Shown here: positions 26,842 to 35,860 of the stretch, piece by piece | Layout of the letters: the number at the start of each line of letters is the position of its first letter | How positions within the stretch are numbered: the first letter of the stretch is position 1 | Assembly: GCA_025210515.1 (NCBI GenBank) | Contig: JAOARM010000032.1 | Location: forward strand, 52,290 to 116,289 | DNA length: 64,000 bases | Direction of reading: 5' to 3' | Origin: Vallitalea sp. | GTDB lineage: Bacteria > Bacillota > Clostridia > Lachnospirales > Vallitaleaceae | The notes under the pieces: generated by a model | What the model was told of the DNA's origin: nothing | Databases searched by the model: none | What the model saw: the letters and a program-made list of their open reading frames with translations, nothing else | Translations under genes and position numbers: made by a program

Positions 26842-27456
26842 TTACTTTTTAATATATATAGCTTCTGCTATATCGTGAGTTACTAATAAGGCAGTCTTAT
26901 TTTCATTTTTTATTATTGTACCAATTTCATCTCCTGCCGATAATCTAGTTTGATAATCAAGAGCTGAAAAGGGTTCATCTAATAATAATATTTCTGGATT
27001 TAATGCTAGTGTTCTAATAAGAGCTGCTTTTTGTCTCATACCACCAGATAATTGAGAAGGTTTATAGTTCTTAAATTCATATAATCCATATTGTTTTAAC
27101 AAATTGTCTATATACTGTAGAGTAGTTTTATTCTTATTTTTTGTTATCTCTAATCCAAGAAGTACATTTCTATATACAGTTCTCCATTCAAATAAATGAT
27201 CTTTTTGAAGCATATATCCTATATAATAAGAATCATTATTAATTAATGATTTATTAAGGATGACTTTACCACAAGAAGGTTCTATTAAACCAGAAATTAT
27301 TGATAATAAAGTAGATTTTCCACATCCACTTGGACCTACAATACTAATAAAATCTCCTTTATTAACTTCTAGATTAATATTATCTAAAGTTTTGGTTTCA
27401 CCTTTCTCAGTATGATAAGTATATGATACATTTTTTATTTCTACTAAAGGAGACAT
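26842..27456 (-). pseudogene. ABC transporter ATPase, N-terminal part (interrupted gene)
   Basis: A 204-codon frame for an SsuB/TauB-type ATPase with Walker A GPSGCGKST (41-49), signature LSGGM (136-140), Walker B EILLLDEPFSALD (155-167) and H-loop LLVTHD (H194). After AEAI at residue 200 the sequence switches to YIKK and stops. The remaining 54 residues are at 22259-22431. All ATPase motifs are present, so a truncated product might be made, but the C-terminal subdomain is missing. AGGAGGTTCCT precedes the start. Confidence 0.9.
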
Positions 27457-27683
27457 AGGAACCTCCTAATTATAATAATATACTATATTGTATTAATGAG
27501 AAACTGTTTTTGTGTAACTAAATGATTAAAATATAATATACTTTTATGTCACAAAATATACTTGTCTATAGAATATTTTGCTTAATTCTTTATAAAAGGT
27601 TTATTATTCAAGCTTGAAATTGAATAATAAGTGTGAGATAATCGAAAAGATATATTGATAAACAAATGAAAGGAGGGGAAGAA

Positions 27684-28448
27684 GTGGCAAAAATAAATAG
27701 TATTGATAGGGCAATTGATATATTAAGCTTAATATATGATAATAATAGAGAAATGGGTATATCTGAGATTGCTAGAGAGCTAGATGTATATAAAAGTACT
27801 GTTTTTCGAACGTTGGAAACTCTAGAAGAAAGAGGTTTCGTAACTAAGAATGAAAATAGTAAATATTGGTTAGGAATTAAATTATATGCACTTGGTTCTG
27901 TTGCAGGCAAGGCGTTACCATTTAAAAATTTGATTCAACCATATGCAAGAGCTGTATCAGAAAAGTTTAATGAAGTCGTTAATGTTTCTATATTAGATGA
28001 AACTACAATAGATTTTCCAACAACAATCTTAATTATAAAAGAAACTGCAGTTAATCATAGTCTTATTACAGCTAATCCTCCATTAGGAGCAAGTAGTAAA
28101 GCTCATTATTCTGCTGTTGGGAAATGTTTATTAGCTTATACCCATAAGAGTAAACTGGATAGCTATAAATGTTACGATCTACCAGTCTATACAGAAAATA
28201 CTATATCAAATTGGGATGATTTGATGGAGGAATTAGAGAAAGTAAGAAAAGTAGGATATGCTATGGATAATGAAGATTATGAAATTGGACTTACTTGTAT
28301 TGCAGTTCCAATATTAGATAGTAATAATAAAGCAGTTGCGGCTATGAGTGTTTCTGGGCCAAGTAAAAGAATGCGTCAGCATGATTATAAAACTATAATT
28401 TCCGAATTACAACAAACTTCTAACGAAATTTCTAAAAGGTTAAACTAA
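27684..28448 (+). CDS. IclR-family transcriptional regulator (first)
   Basis: A 254-residue regulator. The winged HTH lies at 5-65 (NSIDRAIDILSLI, ISEIARELDVYKSTVFRTLE, TLEERGFV), followed by an effector domain with SAVGKCLLAY and ITCIAVPILD-like LTCIAVPILDSNNK. Start GTG 27684 has AAAGGAGGGG upstream. It opens the plus-strand molybdoenzyme island and probably senses its substrate or an intermediate, controlling the NhaC gene 73 bp downstream. Confidence 0.92.
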   Translation: MAKINSIDRAIDILSLIYDNNREMGISEIARELDVYKSTVFRTLETLEERGFVTKNENSKYWLGIKLYALGSVAGKALPFKNLIQPYARAVSEKFNEVVNVSILDETTIDFPTTILIIKETAVNHSLITANPPLGASSKAHYSAVGKCLLAYTHKSKLDSYKCYDLPVYTENTISNWDDLMEELEKVRKVGYAMDNEDYEIGLTCIAVPILDSNNKAVAAMSVSGPSKRMRQHDYKTIISELQQTSNEISKRLN

Positions 28449-28521
28449 TTACAATTTTTATTGTATAATTATCAGTGTTAAAAAATTAACAACAGATTAT
28501 AGGCATCTAGGAGGAACTAAT

Positions 28522-29913
28522 ATGGGGAAACGACGAGAACCATCTTTTTTAGCATCATTATTTGTTATGATTAGTATAATTACTGTCTTAATGCTAGGTA
28601 TTTTCATAATGGAAGTTGGCATGCAGGTATTATTAATTATAGGAATAATAATAGCAAGTATTGTAGCTTTTTATTATGGATTTTCTTTTGAGGATTTACT
28701 TGAAGGTATGAAAAAAAGTATTAACAGAGCTATGGGAGCTATGTTGATTTTTATAATCATTGGAGCAACTATTGGTACTTGGATTCTGTCTGGAGCAGTA
28801 CCTACTATTATATATTATGGTTTAGATATATTGACACCTTATGTTTTTTTACCAGCGGGACTAATTATATGTTCAATAACATCACTTGCAACAGGAACTT
28901 CATGGGGAACAGTTGGTACTGTAGGATTAGCTATGATGGGTATGGGGATGAGCCTTTCTATACCACCAGAAATTATAGCGGGAATGGTCGTATCAGGAGC
29001 ATTTTTTGGTGATAAAATGTCACCTATGTCTGACACTACAAATCTAGCAGCAGTTAATGCAGGAACTAGTCTATACTCTCATATAGGTGGTATGTTATGC
29101 ACCACTATTCCAGCATTTATTATATCGTTAATAGGATATACAATAATTGGTTTTCGTTATAGTAACGGTGTAGCCGATTATGAAATGATAAATAATATTC
29201 AATCCACTTTGAATAGTGAATTTAACATACATATAATTACTATATTACCTATGATTATAGTTATTGTACTTAGTATTTTGAAGAAACCAACGATACCATC
29301 TATGGTAATAGGTGTTATTACTGGTGGTATCTGTGCAATGTTAGTACAAAATGTAGGGTTTTCAGATGTACTACATGCCATTAATAATGGATATAGTCAT
29401 CAAACAGGAGATAAAGTAATAGATACATTACTTGTAAGAGGTGGAATATCTAGTATGATGAGCACTTTCTCTTTATCATTTATTGCAATATGTCTAGGTG
29501 GGGTTTTGGAATGTACAGGCATGTTGGATGTTCTTATTAGAGGAATTGTAAATAAAATAAAATCAGTAGCAAACTTAGTAACTTTTGTAATTATGACAAG
29601 TTGCTTAGCAAATATGGCTATGGGTGAAGTATATTTATCTATAATTTTAAATGGTAGCTTATATAGAAAAGAATTTGAAAAAAGAAATCTTAAAAATAAT
29701 ATGTTAAGTAGATTGCTAGAAGAAGGAGCCACTATGACAGGTGGATTAATTCCTTGGACAACAGCAGGTGCATTTATCGCAGGAACATTAAATGTTAGTA
29801 CTATTAATTATTTACCTTACGCATTTCTTAATATTTTAAATCCATTGATTTCAATTATATTTGCTTATATGGGTTTATTTATTTTCAAAAAACAAAAGGA
29901 ATCCTTAAATTAA
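28522..29913 (+). CDS. NhaC-family antiporter (first)
   Basis: A 463-residue membrane protein with about 11-12 spans. The family signatures are ATGTSWGTVGTVGLAMMGMG, GDKMSPMSDTTNLAA and EEGATMTGGLIPWTT. NhaC-type carriers exchange Na+ and H+, or in relatives organic acids such as malate and lactate. Placement with an oxidoreductase and a regulator suggests uptake or exchange of the island's substrate. CTAGGAGGAACTAAT precedes the start. It is paralogous to 34169-35557. Confidence 0.92.
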   Translation: MGKRREPSFLASLFVMISIITVLMLGIFIMEVGMQVLLIIGIIIASIVAFYYGFSFEDLLEGMKKSINRAMGAMLIFIIIGATIGTWILSGAVPTIIYYGLDILTPYVFLPAGLIICSITSLATGTSWGTVGTVGLAMMGMGMSLSIPPEIIAGMVVSGAFFGDKMSPMSDTTNLAAVNAGTSLYSHIGGMLCTTIPAFIISLIGYTIIGFRYSNGVADYEMINNIQSTLNSEFNIHIITILPMIIVIVLSILKKPTIPSMVIGVITGGICAMLVQNVGFSDVLHAINNGYSHQTGDKVIDTLLVRGGISSMMSTFSLSFIAICLGGVLECTGMLDVLIRGIVNKIKSVANLVTFVIMTSCLANMAMGEVYLSIILNGSLYRKEFEKRNLKNNMLSRLLEEGATMTGGLIPWTTAGAFIAGTLNVSTINYLPYAFLNILNPLISIIFAYMGLFIFKKQKESLN

Positions 29914-29964
29914 TTAATTAATATACTACAGAAACATATATTAAAAAAAAATTTTAGACACTAA

Positions 29965-29993
29965 TTGACAATTCTGTCCATGCGTGATAATAT
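29965..29993 (+). promoter_or_regulatory. Promoter of the oxidoreductase operon
   Basis: TTGACA (29965-29970), 17 bases, TAATAT (29988-29993), followed by a 147-base leader before ATG 30141. Confidence 0.75.
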
Positions 29994-30033
29994 ATTTTAG
30001 CGGATGATGTTTTTCACATGAAAACATTAATAT

Positions 30034-30067
30034 AACGATTTACAATGATATTGTATATCGTTTATTT
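30034..30067 (+). terminator. Attenuator-like hairpin in the oxidoreductase leader
   Basis: AACGATTTACAA and TTGTATATCGTT form a 12-bp stem with one mismatch, followed by TTTATTTTTT. It lies between the promoter and the gene, so it can only act on the leader. A second small hairpin, AACCC-ttt-GGGTT, lies near 30108-30120. Conditional termination is inferred. Confidence 0.6.
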
Positions 30068-30140
30068 TTTGGGACATATAAAAATGAAACGTCGTTCCAC
30101 ACAGCAGAACCCTTTGGGTTTACATCAGGGAGGTGAAAGT

Positions 30141-31385
30141 ATGCACGTTGTTATTATTGGTAACAGTGCAGCAGGTTTAAGTGCTCTTGAATCCTTTAGA
30201 AAATATGATAAAGATTCAAAAGTTACATTAATCTCTAAAGAAGGTGGTGTAGCTTACTCAAGAGTATTGTTACCTTATTATCTTAGAGGAAAAATAGAAC
30301 ATGATACATTTTTTATAAGAGATAAAAAGTATTATGAGAATATGAATGTTAATTATATAGAAGATGAAGTTGTTTCTATAGATGATGAAAATAAAACTGT
30401 AATATTGAAAGATGACAGTAAAATAACCTTCGACAAACTACTTATTGCTACAGGTTCATATGCAATAAAACCACCTATTGAAGGACTTAATGAAAAAGGT
30501 GTCTACAACATGTGGACATTAGATGATGTACATAACATAGAGCCTTATTTCAAAAAAGGTAATAGAGTTTTAGTTCTTGGGTCTGGATTTGTATCTTTAC
30601 AAGCAGCTTGGGCAGCATTATCAAAAGGATTAGAAGTTAAAGTTATTGAGCTTGCTGATAGAATTATGCCAAACGTTCTTGATGAAAAAGGAGCATCTAT
30701 CTTATCATCAAAAATGATTGAACTTGGCGTTGATTTACGTGTTAAAACATTAACACAAAAAATTGAGAAAACAGAAAAAGATACATTCATTATTCATACA
30801 AAAGATAATGAACCATTTGAAGTTGATTTCATAATAGTTGGAACAGGTGTTAGATCACATATTCAATTAGTACAACAATCAGGTATTAATACTGATAGAG
30901 GTATTCTTGTAAATGAACATATGGAAACTAATGTAAAAGACATATATTCAGCTGGAGATGTAGCACAAGGACCTACTACTTTTGGAGAAAAACATGTTAT
31001 TCATGCTCTATGGCCTACAGCGATAGAAATGGGAAAAATTGCAGGAGCTAATTTAGCTGGCAAAGAGCTTGTTTATGAAGGAAGCTTAAATATGAATACA
31101 ACACAAATGTTTGACATTACAGTTGCATCTATGGGTAAATTTAATGATGAAGCTGGTGATGAAGTCCATATATTTGATAATGACAAATTTGATGGATATG
31201 TTAAAGTTGTGTTTGAAGATGGAGTAGTTGTTGGAGCCACAACAATTGGTAGTTCTAGTCTAGTACCATTACTTGGGAAATTAAGACCAGTTATTAGAAA
31301 GAAAACGAAAGTAGAATTACCACCAGAACGTATATGGGACTACATTAACATAACATTAGATGAGGCAAAACCAATAAATAGATAA
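30141..31385 (+). CDS. FAD-dependent pyridine-nucleotide-disulfide oxidoreductase
   Basis: A 414-residue flavoprotein of the NADH:rubredoxin/nitrite-reductase-large-subunit type. The FAD site is VVIIGNSAAGLSALES (3-18), the NAD(P)H site is RVLVLGSGFVSLQAAWA and the second FAD motif is DIYSAGDVAQG. There is no redox-active CxxxxC. It is followed closely by a ferredoxin and a molybdopterin enzyme, so it most likely passes NAD(P)H electrons to or from them. ATG 30141 has GGGAGGTGAAAGT upstream; a longer frame to 30045 is leader. Confidence 0.92.
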   Translation: MHVVIIGNSAAGLSALESFRKYDKDSKVTLISKEGGVAYSRVLLPYYLRGKIEHDTFFIRDKKYYENMNVNYIEDEVVSIDDENKTVILKDDSKITFDKLLIATGSYAIKPPIEGLNEKGVYNMWTLDDVHNIEPYFKKGNRVLVLGSGFVSLQAAWAALSKGLEVKVIELADRIMPNVLDEKGASILSSKMIELGVDLRVKTLTQKIEKTEKDTFIIHTKDNEPFEVDFIIVGTGVRSHIQLVQQSGINTDRGILVNEHMETNVKDIYSAGDVAQGPTTFGEKHVIHALWPTAIEMGKIAGANLAGKELVYEGSLNMNTTQMFDITVASMGKFNDEAGDEVHIFDNDKFDGYVKVVFEDGVVVGATTIGSSSLVPLLGKLRPVIRKKTKVELPPERIWDYINITLDEAKPINR

Positions 31386-31440
31386 ATTTTTAAGTATTAA
31401 TATAAAATTAGTTATTTGAATAGAGAAAGGAGATTTTAAG

Positions 31441-31926
31441 ATGCACATAGTAACAATGGACCCAAAGAAATGTGTGGGTTGTAGAAACTGTGAGTATGCT
31501 TGCTCATATAATCGTAATGGTGTGTGTGATAGCAAACAATCTAATATACAAGTAAACTACTACCCAGAAGAAAATGCTTGTATACCTATGACTTGTCTTC
31601 ACTGTACTGAGGCATGGTGCTTAAAAGTATGTCCAGCAGGAGCAATAAGCCGTGATGAAGAAACTAATGCAGTTATAATAGATGAAAATCGTTGTGCAGG
31701 ATGTAAAATGTGTATGTTAGCATGTCCATATGGAAACATTCATTTCGATAAAGCAAAACAAGTAAGTAGAAAATGTAATTTATGTGGTGATAAAGAGCCA
31801 AATTGTGTTAAACATTGTATAGCAGGAGCTCTTAACTATGTAGATGAAGAAGAAGTAGAACTTGCTAATAGAAAAAAGCAAGATGAAAGAATAAAAAAAG
31901 AGTTAGAAAAAGGTGGTGAGAAGTAA
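31441..31926 (+). CDS. 4Fe-4S ferredoxin subunit (DMSO-reductase-type electron transfer)
   Basis: A 161-residue protein with four cysteine clusters typical of the electron-transfer subunit of molybdopterin enzymes: CVGCRNCEYAC, CLHCTEAWCLKVCP, CAGCKMCMLACPYG and CNLCGDKEPNCVKHC. It shares one base with the next gene (stop TAA and start ATG overlap at 31926), a sign of tight coupling with the catalytic subunit. GAAAGGAGATTTTAAG precedes the start. Confidence 0.95.
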   Translation: MHIVTMDPKKCVGCRNCEYACSYNRNGVCDSKQSNIQVNYYPEENACIPMTCLHCTEAWCLKVCPAGAISRDEETNAVIIDENRCAGCKMCMLACPYGNIHFDKAKQVSRKCNLCGDKEPNCVKHCIAGALNYVDEEEVELANRKKQDERIKKELEKGGEK

Positions 31927-33992
31927 TGGCAGATAAGAAAGTATGTCAATCTCTATGTCGTATGTGTGATGATCATTGTGGTATTAACGTTTATTTAGAA
32001 GATGGTAAGTTAGTTGATATTGACGGTAACAAAGATCACGTATGGAATAGAGGACGTCTATGTATTAAAGGACGTGCAGGCGTTGATATGATTAATGCAA
32101 AAGACAGAATTAGAAAACCTCTAAAGAAAACAGAAAATGGTTGGGAGGAAATCTCTCTACAGCAAGCTTTAGAAGAAATTTCTGAGAAAATAAAAGATAT
32201 CCAATCAAAATACGGAGAAAGAGCTATGAGCGTATGGAAAGGCGAAGCTATTGGTTTTGCACAACAAGAAGAAATTGCTCGTAGATTTATTCATGCTATT
32301 GGTTCTCCAAACTATTTCTCTAATGATTCAGAATGCTTTGTTGGTCGTTGGATTGGATATTCTCTAGTATATGGTAGATGGAATTCACAACCAGAATTTG
32401 AAAATTCAAGATGTATGGTTTTATGGGGAGCTAATCCTCCACATGCTCATCCTAATATGACACAACAAATTAACAGAGCAAGAGATAAAGGTGCAAAATT
32501 AATAGTAGTAGACTCACGTTTATCAGCTATTGCACGTCAAGCAGATATTTTTGTTAAATTAAAGCCTGGTACAGATGGAGCATTTGCTTGGGGTCTTATA
32601 AAAGAACTTATTGAAAATGATATGCTTCACAAAGAATTTATAGAAAATTATACTACAGGATTTGATAAAATTAAAGAATATGCTAAATCATTTACTTATG
32701 ATTATGTTGCAAAAGAAACAGGAGTAGATGCACAAAATCTTATTCCTATGATAGCAAAAGAGATGTATAGTGCTATGCCAAGTGTAGTTAACTATGTAGG
32801 TAACGGACTTGAGCATCATGAGAATGGTATTAATAATATTCGTGCTGTAGCATGTTTTGACGGATTACTTGCAGCAGTTGATGCAAAAGGCGGTAATTAT
32901 TCACCTATTGGATTCCCTCTAAAAGAGCTTACATTATATCATGAAAAGCCTTTAACAGAGCTTGAACCAATAGGAGCAGATAAATTCCCAGTATTATATC
33001 ACTATAGACAAGAATGTCATACAATGACAGCAATGAATACAATATTAACGCAAGAACCATATCCATTAAAAGGAATGATTATTGCAGGAGCTAATCCTGT
33101 ATTGACAAATCCTAATAGTGAAAAAGTAATAAAAGCTCTAAGTGATCTTGACTTATTAGTAGTTCGTGAACTTTTTATGTCAGAAACAGCAGAGCTTGCA
33201 GATTATATATTACCAGCTGCATCTTACTTAGAGCGTTCAGAACTTCATTGTCATGGTGGATATCAAGTTATTGGTTTAACACCTAGAGTAATGAAGCCAG
33301 AAGAAGATGTACAAGATGAATTCCAATTCTTCCATGATCTTGCACATAAGCTTGGAGCAGGAGATTACTTCCCATGGGAAAATGAAGATGAACTTAATAA
33401 ATGGTTAGTAAGTGATTCAGGAGTTTCACTTGAAGAAATTAAAGCTCATCCAGAAGGTTATAATTATGCACCAAAAAAATATGCGAAATATATAGAAGCA
33501 TCTAAAAATGGTAAAGCATTTAATACACCAAGTGGAAAATTTGAATTTGCTTGTGAATACTTAAAAGATTTAGGTTATCAAGAAATACCAGAATATATTT
33601 CACCTGTATATAATACAGAAGAAAAAAGAGAGTATCCTTACACACTTATTACAGGAGCTCGTAAAGTTATGTATTATCATGGACGTAACAGAAACTTTGA
33701 GCGTCTTAGAACTGCTTGTCCTACTCCAGAGATTGAATTACATCCATTAGATGCTAAGAAATTAGGAGTAGTTGATAATGACATAGTAAAAGTAACTTCA
33801 ACTATTGGTTCTATTACTATTCCAGTTAAAGTTATGCACCACAAAGAAATCGGTGAAGGTGTTGCTCAGATAACACATGGATGGAAAGAATCAAACGTTA
33901 ACATGATTACTCATGATGATCGTTTTGATCCAATTGATGGATTTCCACTTATGAAAGCCGTAGAAGTTAAAATAGAGAAGGTAGAACAATAA
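31926..33992 (+). CDS. Molybdopterin (Mo/W) oxidoreductase, catalytic subunit
   Basis: A 688-residue cytosolic DMSO-reductase-family enzyme. An N-terminal 4Fe-4S site, C11-x2-C14-x3-C18 and C46 (GRLCIKG), is followed by the cofactor-binding region. C137 in NDSECFVGRW is the likely metal ligand. LWGANPPHAHPN and MIIAGANPVLTNPN lie in pterin-binding segments, and the C-terminal domain has ALITG-like YTLITGARKVMYYHGRN. No signal or Tat peptide is present. Length and the cysteine ligand recall acetylene hydratase and formate-dehydrogenase-like enzymes. The substrate is not predictable. Its neighbours (IclR, two NhaC carriers, NAD(P)H oxidoreductase) point to reductive or oxidative metabolism of a small imported compound. 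Confidence 0.93.
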   Translation: MADKKVCQSLCRMCDDHCGINVYLEDGKLVDIDGNKDHVWNRGRLCIKGRAGVDMINAKDRIRKPLKKTENGWEEISLQQALEEISEKIKDIQSKYGERAMSVWKGEAIGFAQQEEIARRFIHAIGSPNYFSNDSECFVGRWIGYSLVYGRWNSQPEFENSRCMVLWGANPPHAHPNMTQQINRARDKGAKLIVVDSRLSAIARQADIFVKLKPGTDGAFAWGLIKELIENDMLHKEFIENYTTGFDKIKEYAKSFTYDYVAKETGVDAQNLIPMIAKEMYSAMPSVVNYVGNGLEHHENGINNIRAVACFDGLLAAVDAKGGNYSPIGFPLKELTLYHEKPLTELEPIGADKFPVLYHYRQECHTMTAMNTILTQEPYPLKGMIIAGANPVLTNPNSEKVIKALSDLDLLVVRELFMSETAELADYILPAASYLERSELHCHGGYQVIGLTPRVMKPEEDVQDEFQFFHDLAHKLGAGDYFPWENEDELNKWLVSDSGVSLEEIKAHPEGYNYAPKKYAKYIEASKNGKAFNTPSGKFEFACEYLKDLGYQEIPEYISPVYNTEEKREYPYTLITGARKVMYYHGRNRNFERLRTACPTPEIELHPLDAKKLGVVDNDIVKVTSTIGSITIPVKVMHHKEIGEGVAQITHGWKESNVNMITHDDRFDPIDGFPLMKAVEVKIEKVEQ

Positions 33993-34036
33993 TAAGTTAA
34001 AAATCTTCCAAATATATTTTCTACATAAGTATTAGT

Positions 34037-34070
34037 TGTGGAGAGGAATCTTTTCCTTTCCTCATCCACA
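34037..34070 (+). terminator. Hairpin after the molybdoenzyme gene
   Basis: TGTGGA and TCCACA enclose an inner GGAA/TTCC pairing. No strong T run follows, so termination is uncertain. A short CTTACC/GGTAAG hairpin lies at about 34138-34154, just before the second NhaC RBS. Confidence 0.4.
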
Positions 34071-34168
34071 CGATGCTTATAATATATTATGAAGATTATT
34101 ATAAAATGTTATAAATTTAACAAAAAAATGACAGCGACTTACCGTTTAGGTAAGAAGAGGAGGAAAAA

Positions 34169-35557
34169 ATGAAAAAAAAGACACCATCGTTATTACTATC
34201 ACTAATCGTATTTGCTACAATCATGGTAACACTTATTGTAGGTATGCTTGTATTTAAACTTGATACACATATACTACTAATTACTTGTTTATTAATTGTT
34301 TGTGGAATAACTATGACATTAGGATACACAATGGACGACTTATTTGAAGCTATGGGTGAAAGTTTACAAAAATCAGTTGTAGCTATGATGTTTTTTGTTA
34401 TCATTGGTATGGTTATAGGTTCATGGGAATTAGCGGGAACTGTACCATCACTTATTTACTACGGTATTCGTACTATTAAACCAGAAATATTTTTACCTGC
34501 AGGTTTTATTGTATGTTGTATTACATCATTTGCAACAGGAACATCATGGGGAACTTGTGGTACTGTAGGTTTAGCTCTATTAGGTATGGGTGTAGGTATG
34601 GGAATGCCAGCTCCATTAGTAGCAGGTATGATTGTTTCAGGTTCAATTTTTGGTGATCATTTCTCACCAATGTCAGATACAACAATTTTAGCATCAACAG
34701 CGGCTAAAACTGAATTATATGCACATGTTAAATCTATGGCACGTACTATAATCCCTGCATTTATTATTTCAACAATATTATATGCTATTCTAGGAGCAAG
34801 ATATGTTGGAGAGATTAATTCACCAGAGATTGTTGAAATGCAAAATGGATTAAGTAATACATTTAATTTAAGCTTTATATGTTTCTTACCAATTATAATC
34901 GTATTAATTCTTAGTTTTATGAAATTTCCATCAATTCCAACGTTGCTAATTGGTATATTATCAGGTATACTAGTAGCTATATTCGTTCAAGGAGCTACAC
35001 TTCCAGAAGTATTTTCAGCACTTAATTATGGTGTTAAAATTGATTCAGGTAATGCTATGGTTAATAAACTTATTCAACGTGGTGGAGTTCAGAGTATGAT
35101 GTGGACTTTCTCATTAGCATTTGTTGCCTTATTACTAGGTGGTATATTAGAGAAAGTTGGATATTTAAGAGTTCTTATTTCAGGTATCGTTAATAAAATT
35201 AAATCAACAGGTCAGTTAGTATTATTAACTTGGTTTACTGGTGTACTTGGTGATATGGCAATGGCAGAAGTTTACTTATCAATTATATTAAATGGATCAT
35301 TATACAAAGAAGTATATGATGAAAAAGGTCTTGACCGCTCAATGTTATCACGTATGTTAGAAGAAGGTGCTACTCTTGCAGGACCATTAATTCCTTGGAC
35401 TACATGTGGTGCATTCATGGCTGCTACACTTGAAGTTAAGACTATTGATTATATGAGATATGCATTCATTGGATATATTCCACCAATTATATCTATTGTA
35501 GGTGCTTTTATAGGTATATTTGTTATCAAAGCAAACAACGCAAAAAAACAAGCATAA
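34169..35557 (+). CDS. NhaC-family antiporter (second)
   Basis: A 462-residue paralogue of 28522-29913 with the same signatures: ATGTSWGTCGTVGLALLGMG, GDHFSPMSDTTILA and EEGATLAGPLIPWTT. Two such carriers flanking one redox enzyme suggests separate uptake of substrate and release of product, or Na+ balance. AAGAGGAGGAAAAA precedes the start. Confidence 0.92.
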   Translation: MKKKTPSLLLSLIVFATIMVTLIVGMLVFKLDTHILLITCLLIVCGITMTLGYTMDDLFEAMGESLQKSVVAMMFFVIIGMVIGSWELAGTVPSLIYYGIRTIKPEIFLPAGFIVCCITSFATGTSWGTCGTVGLALLGMGVGMGMPAPLVAGMIVSGSIFGDHFSPMSDTTILASTAAKTELYAHVKSMARTIIPAFIISTILYAILGARYVGEINSPEIVEMQNGLSNTFNLSFICFLPIIIVLILSFMKFPSIPTLLIGILSGILVAIFVQGATLPEVFSALNYGVKIDSGNAMVNKLIQRGGVQSMMWTFSLAFVALLLGGILEKVGYLRVLISGIVNKIKSTGQLVLLTWFTGVLGDMAMAEVYLSIILNGSLYKEVYDEKGLDRSMLSRMLEEGATLAGPLIPWTTCGAFMAATLEVKTIDYMRYAFIGYIPPIISIVGAFIGIFVIKANNAKKQA

Positions 35558-35582
35558 TATTATACATAAAGTAAAACTAAAT

Positions 35583-35810
35583 ATATTCTCCGAGCTATTA
35601 GAACCTAAGGAGCAATCTATGGGCTAATAGCCTGAATCTTACATTAGATTCACAGGGTAATGATGGAAACATTATTGCCTTCCGTATTTGAAAAGGGGAA
35701 ACTTATCATAATCTACTAGAAAGAATATAATTATATTATAGTAATCTAGTATTATTAATGATGAGCTTTTAAATAGAGAAAACCTATTTACCCCTGCGTA
35801 GATAGGTTTT
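35583..35810 (+). ncRNA. Moco/Tuco-type riboswitch with terminator
   Basis: In the 303-bp gap before the cofactor genes lies the conserved core: GCTATTAG pairs with CTAATAGC (about 35594-35632), the helix GAATC-GATTC follows, then CACAGGGTAATGATGG and TTATTGCCTTCCGTATTTG (35651-35691). The latter matches the E. coli moaA leader pattern CCAGGGC...GCCUCCCGUAUCUGG. A terminator follows at 35779-35810 (AAAACCTATTTAC/GTAGATAGGTTTT with a T run), so cofactor abundance probably stops transcription of the synthesis genes. Whether the optional helix P3 (Mo versus W form) is present could not be settled. Confidence 0.87.
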
Positions 35811-35860
35811 TTGTATTTTGTAGATATGTAGTTATTATTTGTAGAATGGAGAGAGAAACT

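Larger units (their letters stand above)
22423..26865. mobile_element. Intervening element in the ABC ATPase gene, with serine recombinase
   Basis: A 4,434-bp unit bounded by TATAGCTTC at 22423-22431 and 26857-26865. The similarity extends as TATAGCTTC-nn-CTATAT on both sides, as expected of attL/attR. Crossover anywhere in the core yields the same ATPase reading THDIAEAISMGNKV. It carries a serine recombinase (stop 31 bp from the core), two HTH regulators around a shared operator region, a 490-bp stretch with a structured RNA candidate, a glutamate racemase and a signal peptidase I. No phage structural genes are present. Confidence 0.88.
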
